From contig JADJJZ010000006.1 of the NCBI GenBank assembly GCA_016706255.1, forward strand, positions 310,001 through 374,000: a DNA stretch of 64,000 nt, written 5' to 3'. Shown piece by piece: positions 19,126-27,079 of the stretch. A model generated the notes under the pieces. That model saw only the letters and a program-made list of their open reading frames with translations, was not told the DNA's origin and made no database searches. Source of the stretch: Bacteroidota bacterium (lineage in GTDB: Bacteria; Bacteroidota; Bacteroidia; Chitinophagales; BACL12). The position numbers and the translations under genes were made by a program. The first letter of the stretch is position 1. Each line of letters starts with the position of its first letter.

Positions 19126-20163
19126 ATGAAATATCAATTATTAATTACAGGAGTATTAATTATTAATTTATCCTGTTCTGCCCAAACGTCTGAAATGCCT
19201 GCTGCTGAAGGTTTTGGTGTTATGTTTTACAATCTCGAAAACTTATATGATACTATCAACGACCCGGCAAAAGATGATGAAGTATTTCTACCTAATGCCG
19301 ACCGTCAGTGGAATGCTTCAAAATATGATAAGAAATTAGAAAATTTATCGAAAGTAATTGCTACCGGCGCTGATATGTTGCCAACTTTGGTTGGATTATG
19401 CGAAGTTGAAAACGAAAAAGTGGTTAAGGATTTAGCAAACACAACAAACCTGAAACCGGGAAATTACAAATACGTGCATTACGATTCACCCGATGAGCGT
19501 GGAATTGATGTGGCATTATTATATAATGAAAAATTATTCAAAGTAAAATCTTCAAAAGCAATTCATGTTACCATTCCGGGTGATACAATTGATTACACCC
19601 GAGATATTTTAATGGTAAATGGAGAAATTTCCATTCAGGGAAAAAAAGAACAATTATTTGTTTTTGTAAATCACTGGCCAAGCAGATCTGAAGGTGAGGA
19701 ACAAAGTGCACCAAAACGTGCTGCTGCTGCTGAAACATTAAAACGTGCAGTTGATTCAATAAATGCCAAGTTTGATGATGCGAATATTATTATCATGGGC
19801 GATTTTAATGATACGCCGGTTGATATTAGCATTCAACGTATTTTAATGGCAAAAGGTGTAAGCGATAATTATGCAGATGAAAGTCTGGTTGATTTAATGA
19901 CTAATATGCAGGCAATGGGACTTGGCTCTTATAATTATAAAGGCAACTGGCAGGCTTTGGATCAAATTATTGTATCGGAAAGTTTACTTGATGGCACGGG
20001 TTTGCAGGTAAATCCTGCTTCAACAATTTTTGTGAAAAAAGATTGGATGTTATATCATAACGATAAATATGGTGATTCTCCTGACCGGACATTCGCAGGA
20101 AATAAATACATTGGCGGATACTCCGATCACTTACCGGTATTTGTTGGGTTTGTTGTGAAATAA
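19126..20163 (+). CDS. Secreted endonuclease/exonuclease/phosphatase family protein
   Basis: About 345 residues from the ATG at 19126, chosen because a signal peptide starts there (MKYQLLITGVLIINLSCSAQ). The core shows the EEP-fold motifs: NLENLYDT, GLCEVEN (metal-binding Glu), DERGIDVALLYN, FVNHWPSR (catalytic His), IIMGDFNDTP and the terminal GGYSDHLPVFVGF (Asp-His pair). Bacteroidota homologues are mostly unassigned and may act as extracellular nucleases or phosphodiesterases. It lies 78 bp after sucB but has no functional link to it and faces the mevalonate genes tail to tail. Confidence 0.85.
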   Translation: MKYQLLITGVLIINLSCSAQTSEMPAAEGFGVMFYNLENLYDTINDPAKDDEVFLPNADRQWNASKYDKKLENLSKVIATGADMLPTLVGLCEVENEKVVKDLANTTNLKPGNYKYVHYDSPDERGIDVALLYNEKLFKVKSSKAIHVTIPGDTIDYTRDILMVNGEISIQGKKEQLFVFVNHWPSRSEGEEQSAPKRAAAAETLKRAVDSINAKFDDANIIIMGDFNDTPVDISIQRILMAKGVSDNYADESLVDLMTNMQAMGLGSYNYKGNWQALDQIIVSESLLDGTGLQVNPASTIFVKKDWMLYHNDKYGDSPDRTFAGNKYIGGYSDHLPVFVGFVVK

Positions 20164-20186
20164 GAGAAATTTGTTTGGATGATTAT

Positions 20187-21014
20187 TTAATTGCTGGATA
20201 GATTAAACCCAATTAAAAATCCACCACCACCGGCGCCACATAATTTCATGATTTCGGTATTATTTTCGAGACCGGATTTCCAGCGGTTACGCATGTCTGC
20301 CGGAATGGCAAATTCAAAATAATTTAATTGCAGATACGATAATAGTTTTAATTGTGCTGCTAATGTTTCCTCATCATTATTTAACCAGGCTGAAATACAA
20401 TTGTTGGAGAGATAGGCATAATCTTCAACAATATTTTTAAAATCAGCATCCAGCATTTTATCTTTAAAAACAGTCACCAATTGTTGTGTAGATCTGGCAT
20501 TTCCACAATCAATCAAGTGAAAGTTAATGTTTTTCAAGATGTTCATATCGGCAACAACATGTACTGCACCGTTTTTTATATGCACACCTTTATTGAGGTA
20601 ACAAACCAATGGATCCAAACCACTACTGGTGGAATGGAAATAATTTTCCATTGATGCTAATTCAGATTTTAATTCATTTAAATCGGAAGGAACCTGCTTG
20701 TGGTATTTATCAAAAACGGCAGCTACAACAACACCTGAACTGCCTACACCGTAACCGATTGGCACGTTAGACTCAATGTCCCAACCTTGCGCCAAATCAT
20801 GCTCAAATGCATTTAAATTTAATTTATCTTCAAAATGATTTTCCTTTAGCCAATTTAAAAAAAGAATTAAATGCGATTTAAATGTGGATGGAGATTCAAT
20901 ATTTATTACCCAGGAGGCAGAAAATTCGGGATAGGGAATTGCCAGTCATTCACCGCCGGCAATAACGGCATATTCGCCAAACAACATCAATTTTGAAGGA
21001 TATGCTACAGACAT
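20187..21014 (-). pseudogene. Mevalonate kinase (GHMP kinase) with an internal TGA at codon 23
   Basis: Read from ATG 21012-21014 the frame gives SVAYPSKLMLFGEYAVIAGGE, then TGA (20946-20948), then LAIPYPEFSA and on without interruption for another 252 codons. The whole frame resembles Bacteroidota mevalonate kinases: the FGEYAVI start motif, the ATP loop ESNVPIGYGVGSSG, STSSGLDPL and the C-terminal KLCGAGGGGFLIGF. The ATG sits 3 bp after the diphosphomevalonate decarboxylase stop, so the start is well placed. Without readthrough the N-terminal substrate part is lost; restart at a TTG at 20793-20795 would give 202 residues lacking motif 1. A nonsense mutation or a one-base sequencing error are both possible. 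Other genes here use TGA as stop, so a changed code is not the reason. Confidence 0.8.
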
Positions 21015-21017
21015 AAA

Positions 21018-22067
21018 TTATTCGTCGATTCTCAATTGTGGGCCATTACCCATGCTGTCGTAAATTACTTTTTTCTTTGTGCAAAATTCGAGTAATTCTT
21101 CCTGTATAAAATTGCGCACTTTTTTCTTTTCGAAGTAGGGATAAATCACATGCACATTTGGTCCTGCATCTAATGTAAAACATACCGGAATTTTTGTTTC
21201 GTCTCTGAACCTTCTGATGCGTTCAATTATTTCTAAGGTGCCCGGTTTCATTAAAATGAATGAAGGATTACTGGTCATCATTAATGCATGTAATTCCAGG
21301 GCTTCAGTCTCAACCGTAGCGCAAAATAATTCCCAATCGCCTTTTGCAAGTGCCGTTAACAATGATTTCATTCTTGTTTCAGCATTTTTATATCGTTGCG
21401 TTGCCATCGGATGGTTTTGCATTAATGCGTGGCCTGCGCGACTGCTTACAGATTTTTCTTTTTCATTTACAATTAAAATACTATCCTGCAATTCATTAAA
21501 ATCGCTGTTAAATTTATCGGGATATTGAATTGCATATTTATCGTTGGCATTTTTAATATGTGTTGATTTACCCCAAACAGCAAAATCAGGGTAAACACTG
21601 CGTGAAGCACTTCCGCTACCAATGCGCGCGTAGTGGGAAGCTTTTTGATAAAATTCTTCCGGCTTGTATTCTTTTTTATCGGCAATCATTGATTGTGATA
21701 ATAAACACAATGCTAAAGCACTCATGGAAGAAGCACTGCTGGCAATTCCTGCTGAATGCGGAAAACTATTTTCTGAATTAATAATCAGTTTATTTTCTGT
21801 GATAAACGGAAAATCTGCTTTAATACCATCGAGATAGGTAATAATTTTTTCTGCAAATTTTTCATTTTTTTCACCTTCAAAAGTAAAATCAATTTCGATA
21901 ACTGACTTTTTCCTTTTCTTTTTTAAAGATAATGAAGTGGTTGTGGTAGCCTGACTTAAGGTTAGGGATAAAGATGCATTATTTGGCAATTGATTGCCAT
22001 GTTTACCCCAGTATTTAATTAAAGCGATATTTGAAGGACTTTGCCAGGTGATTGTTGTATTGCTCAT
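21018..22067 (-). CDS. mvaD: Diphosphomevalonate decarboxylase
   Basis: About 349 residues from the ATG at 22065-22067, preferred over an upstream start because the family begins close to WQSPSNIALIKYWGKHG. Further signatures are LPNNASLSLTLS, the phosphate-binding FPHSAGIASSASSMSALAL, and SRSVYPDFAVWGKS. The enzyme phosphorylates and decarboxylates mevalonate diphosphate to isopentenyl diphosphate in the cytoplasm. It lies between the GYDIA kinase and the mevalonate kinase gene, with a 3-bp gap to the latter. Confidence 0.94.
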   Translation of the reverse strand: MSNTTITWQSPSNIALIKYWGKHGNQLPNNASLSLTLSQATTTTSLSLKKKRKKSVIEIDFTFEGEKNEKFAEKIITYLDGIKADFPFITENKLIINSENSFPHSAGIASSASSMSALALCLLSQSMIADKKEYKPEEFYQKASHYARIGSGSASRSVYPDFAVWGKSTHIKNANDKYAIQYPDKFNSDFNELQDSILIVNEKEKSVSSRAGHALMQNHPMATQRYKNAETRMKSLLTALAKGDWELFCATVETEALELHALMMTSNPSFILMKPGTLEIIERIRRFRDETKIPVCFTLDAGPNVHVIYPYFEKKKVRNFIQEELLEFCTKKKVIYDSMGNGPQLRIDE

Positions 22068-22146
22068 TATGCTGTTTAAAGTATAAAGATACAACTGCTT
22101 AGGGAATGTGGAGGCTGAAATGCCCGAAATTCAAGTAATTACAAGG

Positions 22147-23088
22147 TTATAGGGCCATATCCGAAAAAGGAATGGCTGTCGACAGGCCTTTGTTTTTAAA
22201 GTATGCGGTGATATAGTCCGGTCCCTGCGCAGATACTGCCAAAACAAAATCGCCACCCCAGGCGCCGAGTGATTTTATTACGCCATCAAAATCGTCAAAC
22301 AATCTCGTTTTAATTTTTTCTTCCTGCAAAACATATTGCATCACTTCCTCGTGCTCATCTAATAATTGCATAAAGTCGGGAAAATCGTCACAAAACAAAA
22401 GTGCTTCTGAAATTTCTGAAATAATTTCAATTTCGTTGGCAAACTTTTTTGTGATATCACCTGCTAGCAAAAACGTTTCTACTGCAGTTTTTGAATCCTG
22501 TTTATTACCTAAATGCACAAACATAAAATTTTCAGGCTGCGGTGGATCAAAATGTACGGTATCAAACACAATTCCTTCTTCATCAATTTTATAAAAAATA
22601 GCCTGAGGCGATTGAGCACAGGCAATATCATAACCACTGCCTTTAAAAATTTCAGTATTTAAAGCAAAGGCATCTGTATTTGCGTATTTAGCCAGATTGG
22701 CGAGCAGGGTAGAACTGCTTCCCAGTCCCCATGAACGATCAAATTCGAGGTGATTGGTGATAGTTGTTTTTCCTGGATTACGTAAAAAACTGCTGTGTTT
22801 AGTTCTTATTACAGCGAGTATTTTCTGTAATGTATTTAATGTTTTATCATCGATGTTTTTTACACTTCCTCTGAATGGTAATAAATCAGTTTTAGAAAAA
22901 ATTACCTCGGCCCAAATCTGATTATTTACATCGAAACTTTGCCAGTGTAAAATATTTTCGCCTGAAGCATCATCACTTACCTCCATGCGTTGCCCAAATT
23001 TTGTTGGTATGGCCAATGCCATTGCACCTTTTAATACAAGATATTCTCCGCTAATGAGCAATTTGCCGTGCGCATAAAATTGTTGCAT
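22147..23088 (-). CDS. GYDIA family GHMP kinase (probable phosphomevalonate kinase)
   Basis: About 313 residues from the ATG at 23086-23088; this start follows a perfect -7 element, and the N-terminus QQFYAHGKLLISGEYLVLKG matches the first GHMP motif. Further motifs are DRSWGLGSSSTLLANLA (ATP loop), the eponymous GYDIACAQSPQAIFY and SLGAWGGDFVLAV (motif 3). The pathway here lacks any other candidate for the second phosphorylation of mevalonate, so phosphomevalonate kinase is the likely role; this rests on context. The decarboxylase gene follows 79 bp downstream. Confidence 0.88.
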   Translation of the reverse strand: MQQFYAHGKLLISGEYLVLKGAMALAIPTKFGQRMEVSDDASGENILHWQSFDVNNQIWAEVIFSKTDLLPFRGSVKNIDDKTLNTLQKILAVIRTKHSSFLRNPGKTTITNHLEFDRSWGLGSSSTLLANLAKYANTDAFALNTEIFKGSGYDIACAQSPQAIFYKIDEEGIVFDTVHFDPPQPENFMFVHLGNKQDSKTAVETFLLAGDITKKFANEIEIISEISEALLFCDDFPDFMQLLDEHEEVMQYVLQEEKIKTRLFDDFDGVIKSLGAWGGDFVLAVSAQGPDYITAYFKNKGLSTAIPFSDMAL

Positions 23089-23092
23089 AGCA

Positions 23093-23100
23093 CAAAGATA
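23093..23100 (-). promoter_or_regulatory. Candidate -7 element at the start of the GYDIA kinase gene
   Basis: Minus strand TATCTTTG, perfect TAnnTTTG, 4 nt before the ATG. It suggests a leaderless transcript covering the kinase, decarboxylase and mevalonate kinase genes. Confidence 0.5.
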
Positions 23101-23132
23101 TAATCTTAATTGCAAGCAATTTGGTTATTGTG

Positions 23133-23725
23133 TTATATCTGTGGTAATGGAAGTGTAATCCATTGGAGCCAAGCCATGAGCAGTAATAATGCTAAAATGA
23201 AAATAATTAAACCTAAATACGCGGCTACAATACTTAATGCTAACCCTACCCTTGCTTTACCAAGACCTTTAATATTTTCGGGGTCAGCTTTTATTTGCCT
23301 GATAGCCTTAATACTTTTCGTAATTCCAATTAGTCCAAAAACCAAACCTAAAGGGAACAATACTAATGCAAGAATGCCCCAAAATAAGGCCCAATTTGCG
23401 CTTTTGCGGGGTTTTCAGGTTCAATTGTGTTTTCATCATCAGTTGAAGCCTTAATTGTTTCAGGCGTACTCGTTTTTTCAATAATTATTACCGGTGCTTG
23501 TTTTTCGTTAACATATACCTCGATATCGTTTTCAGTTGAAACATAATAATCAGGTGCACTTGTTGTTTCAACAACTTCAGTTAACCCCGAAGCTGAGGTT
23601 GATGTATAGGTTTCACAATTGCCAGTGTTATAAATTGTTTCGGCAGTTGGATGTATTACCCTTGAACAAGAGTAAAATGTGAAAAGCAGGATAAATATGC
23701 TACAGGTTTTCAAACAGGTAATCAT
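23133..23725 (-). pseudogene. Lipoprotein with DUF4190-like membrane domain, broken by a -1 frameshift
   Basis: Two adjacent frames make one gene. The first (from 23725) has a lipoprotein signal (MITCLKTCSIFILLFTFYSC), a Thr/Ser/Glu-rich linker and reaches ENPAKAQ before running out at 23363. Shifting by one base in the A run at 23402-23405 gives NPAKSANWALFWGILALVLF, which continues in frame into the second part (FPLGLVFGLIGITKSIKAIR, then a second hydrophobic segment GLALSIVAAYLGLIIFIL). That is a DUF4190-type two-helix domain. Restoring one A (4 to 5) fuses the frames perfectly. A homopolymer sequencing error is the simplest cause; a real mutation or slippage are alternatives. The function is unknown. 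Confidence 0.78.
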
Positions 23726-23996
23726 AATAATGATGGGTTTTAAACTTTACCAATCCCTCAGCACCACGTTGATTTCTATTTAAAGATAATTTTAATTGTC
23801 AAAATTTCAAATACTTATTAAATTAAATTATTATTTACATATTTATAAATATTTAAATTAAATAATAAAGAGACAATTAATTGGACTCAAAAATATTTTG
23901 TGAAGAATTGCATTAAAATGAAATGCAATACAAAGGCAAAGTAATAAAGCACTCCTAAAGAAAGAGCACCTATAAATAAAATATTTTCTGAAATAA

Positions 23997-25346
23997 TTAA
24001 GCTTTATCTACCGCAAGTTTACCATCGCGTAAATCGCCTAAAAACGCTCTCACACTGCTGAAGGAAACGGTTTTGTCGGTAAAATACGTTGCGGCTAATT
24101 GTATTTCGTTGTCCGTAGCGCCAAAGTGGCGTAAAATATTGGTGAGGTGCATTTTCATATGCCCTTTTTGAATACCGGAAGTAACCAATGCTTTAATAGC
24201 AGAAAAGTTTTGTGCGAGCCCAACGCAAGCAATAATTTTCATTAATTCTTTTGCACTTGGGTTGCCCAACATTTCGAGTGAACGTTTGCTGAGTGGATGT
24301 AATTTTGTTAATCCACCAACGGTTCCAACTGCTAAAGGAATTTCGAGTGAAAAAATAAATTTATTGCCTTTTATTTCGCAACTGGATAAACTTTCATATT
24401 TACCATTTCGGCTGGCATAAGCATGACCGCAGGCTTCAATTGCACGGAAGTCGTTTCCTGTTGCAAGAATTACTGCATCGATTCCGTTAAAAATACCTTT
24501 ATTATGCGTAGTTGCACGATACATATCGTGTTTTGCAATACGTATTGCCGTGCTGAATTTCCGTGCAAATTGTTGTGCATTTAAATGACCTTCATCAAAA
24601 ACACCTAATTCGTTTACATCACATTCAACCCAGGCTTTAACAACACATTCAGGTGTGTAATTACTTAAAATACTCATTACCACTTCAACCGTTTTTTCGG
24701 CTCCGGTAAATGTTGTATTTGATTTTACTTCTTCAGTTAAGCATGCGGCAAATTCTTCTAAAACAGAATTAATAAAATTCGCACCCATGGCATCCACGGT
24801 TTCGAATGTGGCTTTTAACTGATAATATAATGGTTCTAAATGTGTACAATCTATTAATTCAATATCTTTTAATCCACCACCTCTTGCTGCCATATTTTCG
24901 GTGAGGTGTTGTACATCAGCAATTAATATTTGTTTTAATTCAGCATTAAAAAATTCAAATAATTTTTCGCTGTTGCCTCTCCATAAAAAATGTACATGGC
25001 CAACTTTTGTTGTAGAAATAACTTCGGCATGAAATCCACCACGTTCGCTCCAGAATTTAGCTCCTGCGCTGGCTGCAGCCACTACTGAACTTTCTTCAAT
25101 AACCATTGGCACTACATAAGTGCGGCCGTTAATTACAAAATTTGGTGCAACACCGTATGGCAAATAAAAATTGGTAAGCGTATTTTCAGAAATGCCATCA
25201 AACACTTTTTGCATTTCAGCATTCGAGTGCATATAACTGGAAAATTCCCTTGCTATATCCAACGGATTGCTGGTAAGAAAATGTTTCGCCAACCAGGCGA
25301 TTTTTTCTGTTTTACTGAGTTTCGAAAAACCTTTAATTTTTGCCAT
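23997..25346 (-). CDS. Hydroxymethylglutaryl-CoA reductase
   Basis: About 449 residues from the ATG at 25344-25346 (MAKIKGFSKLSKTEKIAWLA); an upstream in-frame start would add an unrelated hydrophobic stretch. Motifs: VPMVIEESSVVAAASAGAKF (substrate Glu), THNKGIFNGIDAVILATGND (catalytic Lys and Asp), ASRNGKYESLSSCEI and GTVGGLTKLHPLSKRSLEML. The soluble form without membrane anchor matches the class II enzymes of bacteria. It reduces HMG-CoA to mevalonate with NAD(P)H, the committed step of the pathway whose later genes lie just downstream. A 271-bp AT-rich gap without genes separates it from the broken lipoprotein gene. Confidence 0.94.
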   Translation of the reverse strand: MAKIKGFSKLSKTEKIAWLAKHFLTSNPLDIAREFSSYMHSNAEMQKVFDGISENTLTNFYLPYGVAPNFVINGRTYVVPMVIEESSVVAAASAGAKFWSERGGFHAEVISTTKVGHVHFLWRGNSEKLFEFFNAELKQILIADVQHLTENMAARGGGLKDIELIDCTHLEPLYYQLKATFETVDAMGANFINSVLEEFAACLTEEVKSNTTFTGAEKTVEVVMSILSNYTPECVVKAWVECDVNELGVFDEGHLNAQQFARKFSTAIRIAKHDMYRATTHNKGIFNGIDAVILATGNDFRAIEACGHAYASRNGKYESLSSCEIKGNKFIFSLEIPLAVGTVGGLTKLHPLSKRSLEMLGNPSAKELMKIIACVGLAQNFSAIKALVTSGIQKGHMKMHLTNILRHFGATDNEIQLAATYFTDKTVSFSSVRAFLGDLRDGKLAVDKA

Positions 25347-25426
25347 CTTATAAAAGCAAATCAGCAAAAAGCCAATTTGCAAAAGTTGTATTTTTTAAAT
25401 TTATTACACTTGCGTGTTTTTCATTC

Positions 25427-26437
25427 TTACTTCACTTTCAAATACGCTGAACACAAAGCTAACCCTTCCCGCTGACTTTCAACATATGTTTTCAACGCAT
25501 TATAGTCCTGCTGTGCAGGTTTCAGGAATGCTGACCCTTGACCATACACACTGTTTAGTTGCAATTTTTGCATGTGATAATACCCATCCAAAAAGTTGCC
25601 TATTCCGCCACTGATAATCACTTCAGCACATTTTCGCTCATTACCCAACTCGCGCGATGCCACATTCACAAATTCGGTCATTTCAGTTGCTGTATGTCCT
25701 ATATACGCTAAATTTTTATATAAGGATGCATGCCCCTCACTGGAACGTAACAATTCTAAACGGGAAAAGTTGGTACCGCCATAAGCACCAAAGTCTAAAG
25801 CCGCGATTGGCAGTCTGAGCAGCGCCTTTATACTTTCAGGGCCCATTCCCTGACCAACTTCCTTCACAATTACTTGAAAATCAACAAGTTCGAGTAAATT
25901 TTGGATGGTTTCGAGCGGTGGTTTGTTAAAATGGTCGCCTTCGGGCTGCAGCCACTCCTGGAAAGGGTTAACATGGACAATCAGTCCATCTGCACCCAAT
26001 TTTGCCACCAAGTGGTTTATTTTGTCAACTGCGCCATTTTCGAGTAAGGTTTCTATCTGTGCGATGCCGAGATTTGCGAAAAAGGGCTGTTTTTCGCCGA
26101 TTATAGGCCTCAGGTTAAAATCTTCAAAATACGTATCATCATCGAGCAAACGGCGACAACTGCCCAGCCCCATGCCCATTCCGAACTCGTTACAAGCTTG
26201 CGCCAGGTGTCGGTTGATGCGACCTGCATGCTCGGTTCCACCTGTCATACTGCTGATCCAGATGGGTGTTTGCAGGGTTTTGCCCAAAAATTGTTTCGAC
26301 AGGTCACGCGCGCCAGCATGCCCTTGCAGCAAGGGTTCGTAATAAAACCGGGTATCGTTTTGCAATGCAGAGGTCTGACTTTCGAAGGCCAGCTCAATAT
26401 GGTCTTTTTTTCTTGAAGCTGAATTTGGGTCGTTCAC
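25427..26437 (-). CDS. fni: Type 2 isopentenyl-diphosphate delta-isomerase (FMN-dependent)
   Basis: The open frame reaches TTG at 26456-26458 (343 residues), but a perfect -7 element overlaps that TTG, so translation more likely begins at GTG 26435-26437 (336 residues), placing the family's RKKDHIELA motif near the N-terminus. Other signatures are PIWISSMTGGTEHAGRIN, MGMGLGSCR, VKEVGQGMGPES, DFGAYGGTNFSRLE and IISGGIGNFLDGYYHM. It interconverts isopentenyl and dimethylallyl diphosphate using reduced FMN. It is 80 bp upstream of the HMG-CoA reductase gene and completes the mevalonate set. Confidence 0.92.
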   Translation of the reverse strand: MNDPNSASRKKDHIELAFESQTSALQNDTRFYYEPLLQGHAGARDLSKQFLGKTLQTPIWISSMTGGTEHAGRINRHLAQACNEFGMGMGLGSCRRLLDDDTYFEDFNLRPIIGEKQPFFANLGIAQIETLLENGAVDKINHLVAKLGADGLIVHVNPFQEWLQPEGDHFNKPPLETIQNLLELVDFQVIVKEVGQGMGPESIKALLRLPIAALDFGAYGGTNFSRLELLRSSEGHASLYKNLAYIGHTATEMTEFVNVASRELGNERKCAEVIISGGIGNFLDGYYHMQKLQLNSVYGQGSAFLKPAQQDYNALKTYVESQREGLALCSAYLKVK

Positions 26438-26455
26438 CAGTTGTTGATTGAGCTG

Positions 26456-26463
26456 CAAAGATA
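26456..26463 (-). promoter_or_regulatory. Candidate -7 element for the isomerase gene
   Basis: Minus strand TATCTTTG, perfect TAnnTTTG. It covers the TTG that would give the longest reading frame, which argues for an internal GTG start at 26437. Tandem AATGTGCT octamers begin 7 bp upstream. Confidence 0.5.
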
Positions 26464-26470
26464 GTGAGGT

Positions 26471-26505
26471 AATGTGCTAATGTGCTAATGTGCTGATGTG
26501 CTAAT
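26471..26505. repeat. Tandem octamer array AATGTGCT, about 4.4 copies
   Basis: Four head-to-tail units (one with G for A at its first base) plus a partial fifth. A related array sits at 26828-26862, and single or degenerate units are seen around 26550, 26728 and 29104-29119. No coding role is seen. Confidence 0.85.
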
Positions 26506-26507
26506 GG

Positions 26508-26541
26508 AACAGCCGATTTTGAGTGAGAATTTCATTCGGAG
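26508..26541 (+). repeat. Intergenic repeat copy A (core only)
   Basis: Core from AACAGCCGATTTTGAGTGAG to ATTTCATTCGGAG. This copy lacks the hairpin that follows the core in copies B to E. Confidence 0.85.
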
Positions 26542-26578
26542 TTTTAGATAATGTGCGAATGTACCGATGTACCAATGG

Positions 26579-26641
26579 AACAGCCGATTTTGAGTAATCA
26601 TTTCATTCGGAGCACCCGTTGGGGCTAATCAATATTAGCCC
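26579..26641 (+). repeat. Intergenic repeat copy B, core plus TAAT-type hairpin
   Basis: The same core (26579-26612) is followed by an 8-bp perfect stem GGGCTAAT/ATTAGCCC (26622-26629 with 26634-26641, loop CAAT). The inverted copy E beyond the peptidase gene has the same stem sequence. Confidence 0.9.
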
Positions 26642-26667
26642 GGCTCAGGATTACCTATATAATCACT

Positions 26668-26726
26668 CGATTTTGAGTAAGAATTTCATTCGGAGCTCCC
26701 GTAGGGGCTGACCCATGTGTCAGCCC
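26668..26726 (+). repeat. Intergenic repeat copy C, core plus GAC-type hairpin
   Basis: Core 26668-26696, then a perfect 8-bp stem GGGCTGAC/GTCAGCCC (26705-26712 with 26719-26726). Both arms differ from copy B in a paired way, so the stem is kept while its sequence changes. The inverted copy D has this version. Confidence 0.9.
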
Positions 26727-27065
26727 AATGTGCTGCCAACCACTGAACCCCATTTGCTAATCCCATTTGAGCATCATAGAATCGATACAGTAAATCCTAG
26801 CCCGGATTGCAGCGGAAACAAACAACCAATGTGCTAATGCGGTAATGTGCTAATGTGCTAATTGAACAGCCGGTTTGGAGCGAGATTTACATTTATAGGT
26901 GATTAATAACATACGGAGATGTATTACAACTTGGAAAAAATGAAATTAATGAGGTTTGTTGCAGCGGAAAGCCGGAACGATGTTGCCGGTGTGGGGGATG
27001 TACTTGCTCCAAAAAAATAATTTTATACGGAGAGTTATTACGTAATAATTAACAAGCATGTACCT
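26727..27065. other. Gene-free stretch with repeat fragments
   Basis: No reading frame with coding character is seen. It holds a REP-like piece TAGCCCGGATTGCAGCGGAA (26798-26817), the second octamer array (26828-26862) and a degenerate core-like piece (AACAGCCGGTTTGGAGCGAG at 26865-26884). Confidence 0.65.
26828..26862. repeat. Second AATGTGCT octamer array
   Basis: Four units, the second degenerate (AATGCGGT), followed directly by a degenerate copy of the repeat core, the same order (octamers then core) as at 26471-26541. Confidence 0.75.
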
Positions 27066-27073
27066 TAATTTTG
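27066..27073 (+). promoter_or_regulatory. Candidate -7 element for the oligoendopeptidase gene
   Basis: TAATTTTG, perfect TAnnTTTG, 6 nt before the ATG at 27080. It overlaps a TTG (27071) that could otherwise be read as a start, which supports the ATG. Confidence 0.5.
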
Positions 27074-27079
27074 CAGGAG

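Noticed and set aside
20946..20948. TGA read as an amino acid by a changed genetic code
   Set aside because: Several genes in the window, for example atpB and the pseudouridine synthase, end at TGA in the right place, so TGA is a normal stop here.
23402..23405. Programmed -1 frameshift
   Set aside because: The site GCAAAAGCG lacks the X XXY YYZ heptamer and no clear stimulatory hairpin follows at the right spacing. An indel is more likely, although slippage is not excluded.
26471..26862. CRISPR array
   Set aside because: The repeats are short octamers or dispersed cores in unequal spacing and in both orientations, without spacers of constant size and without cas genes.
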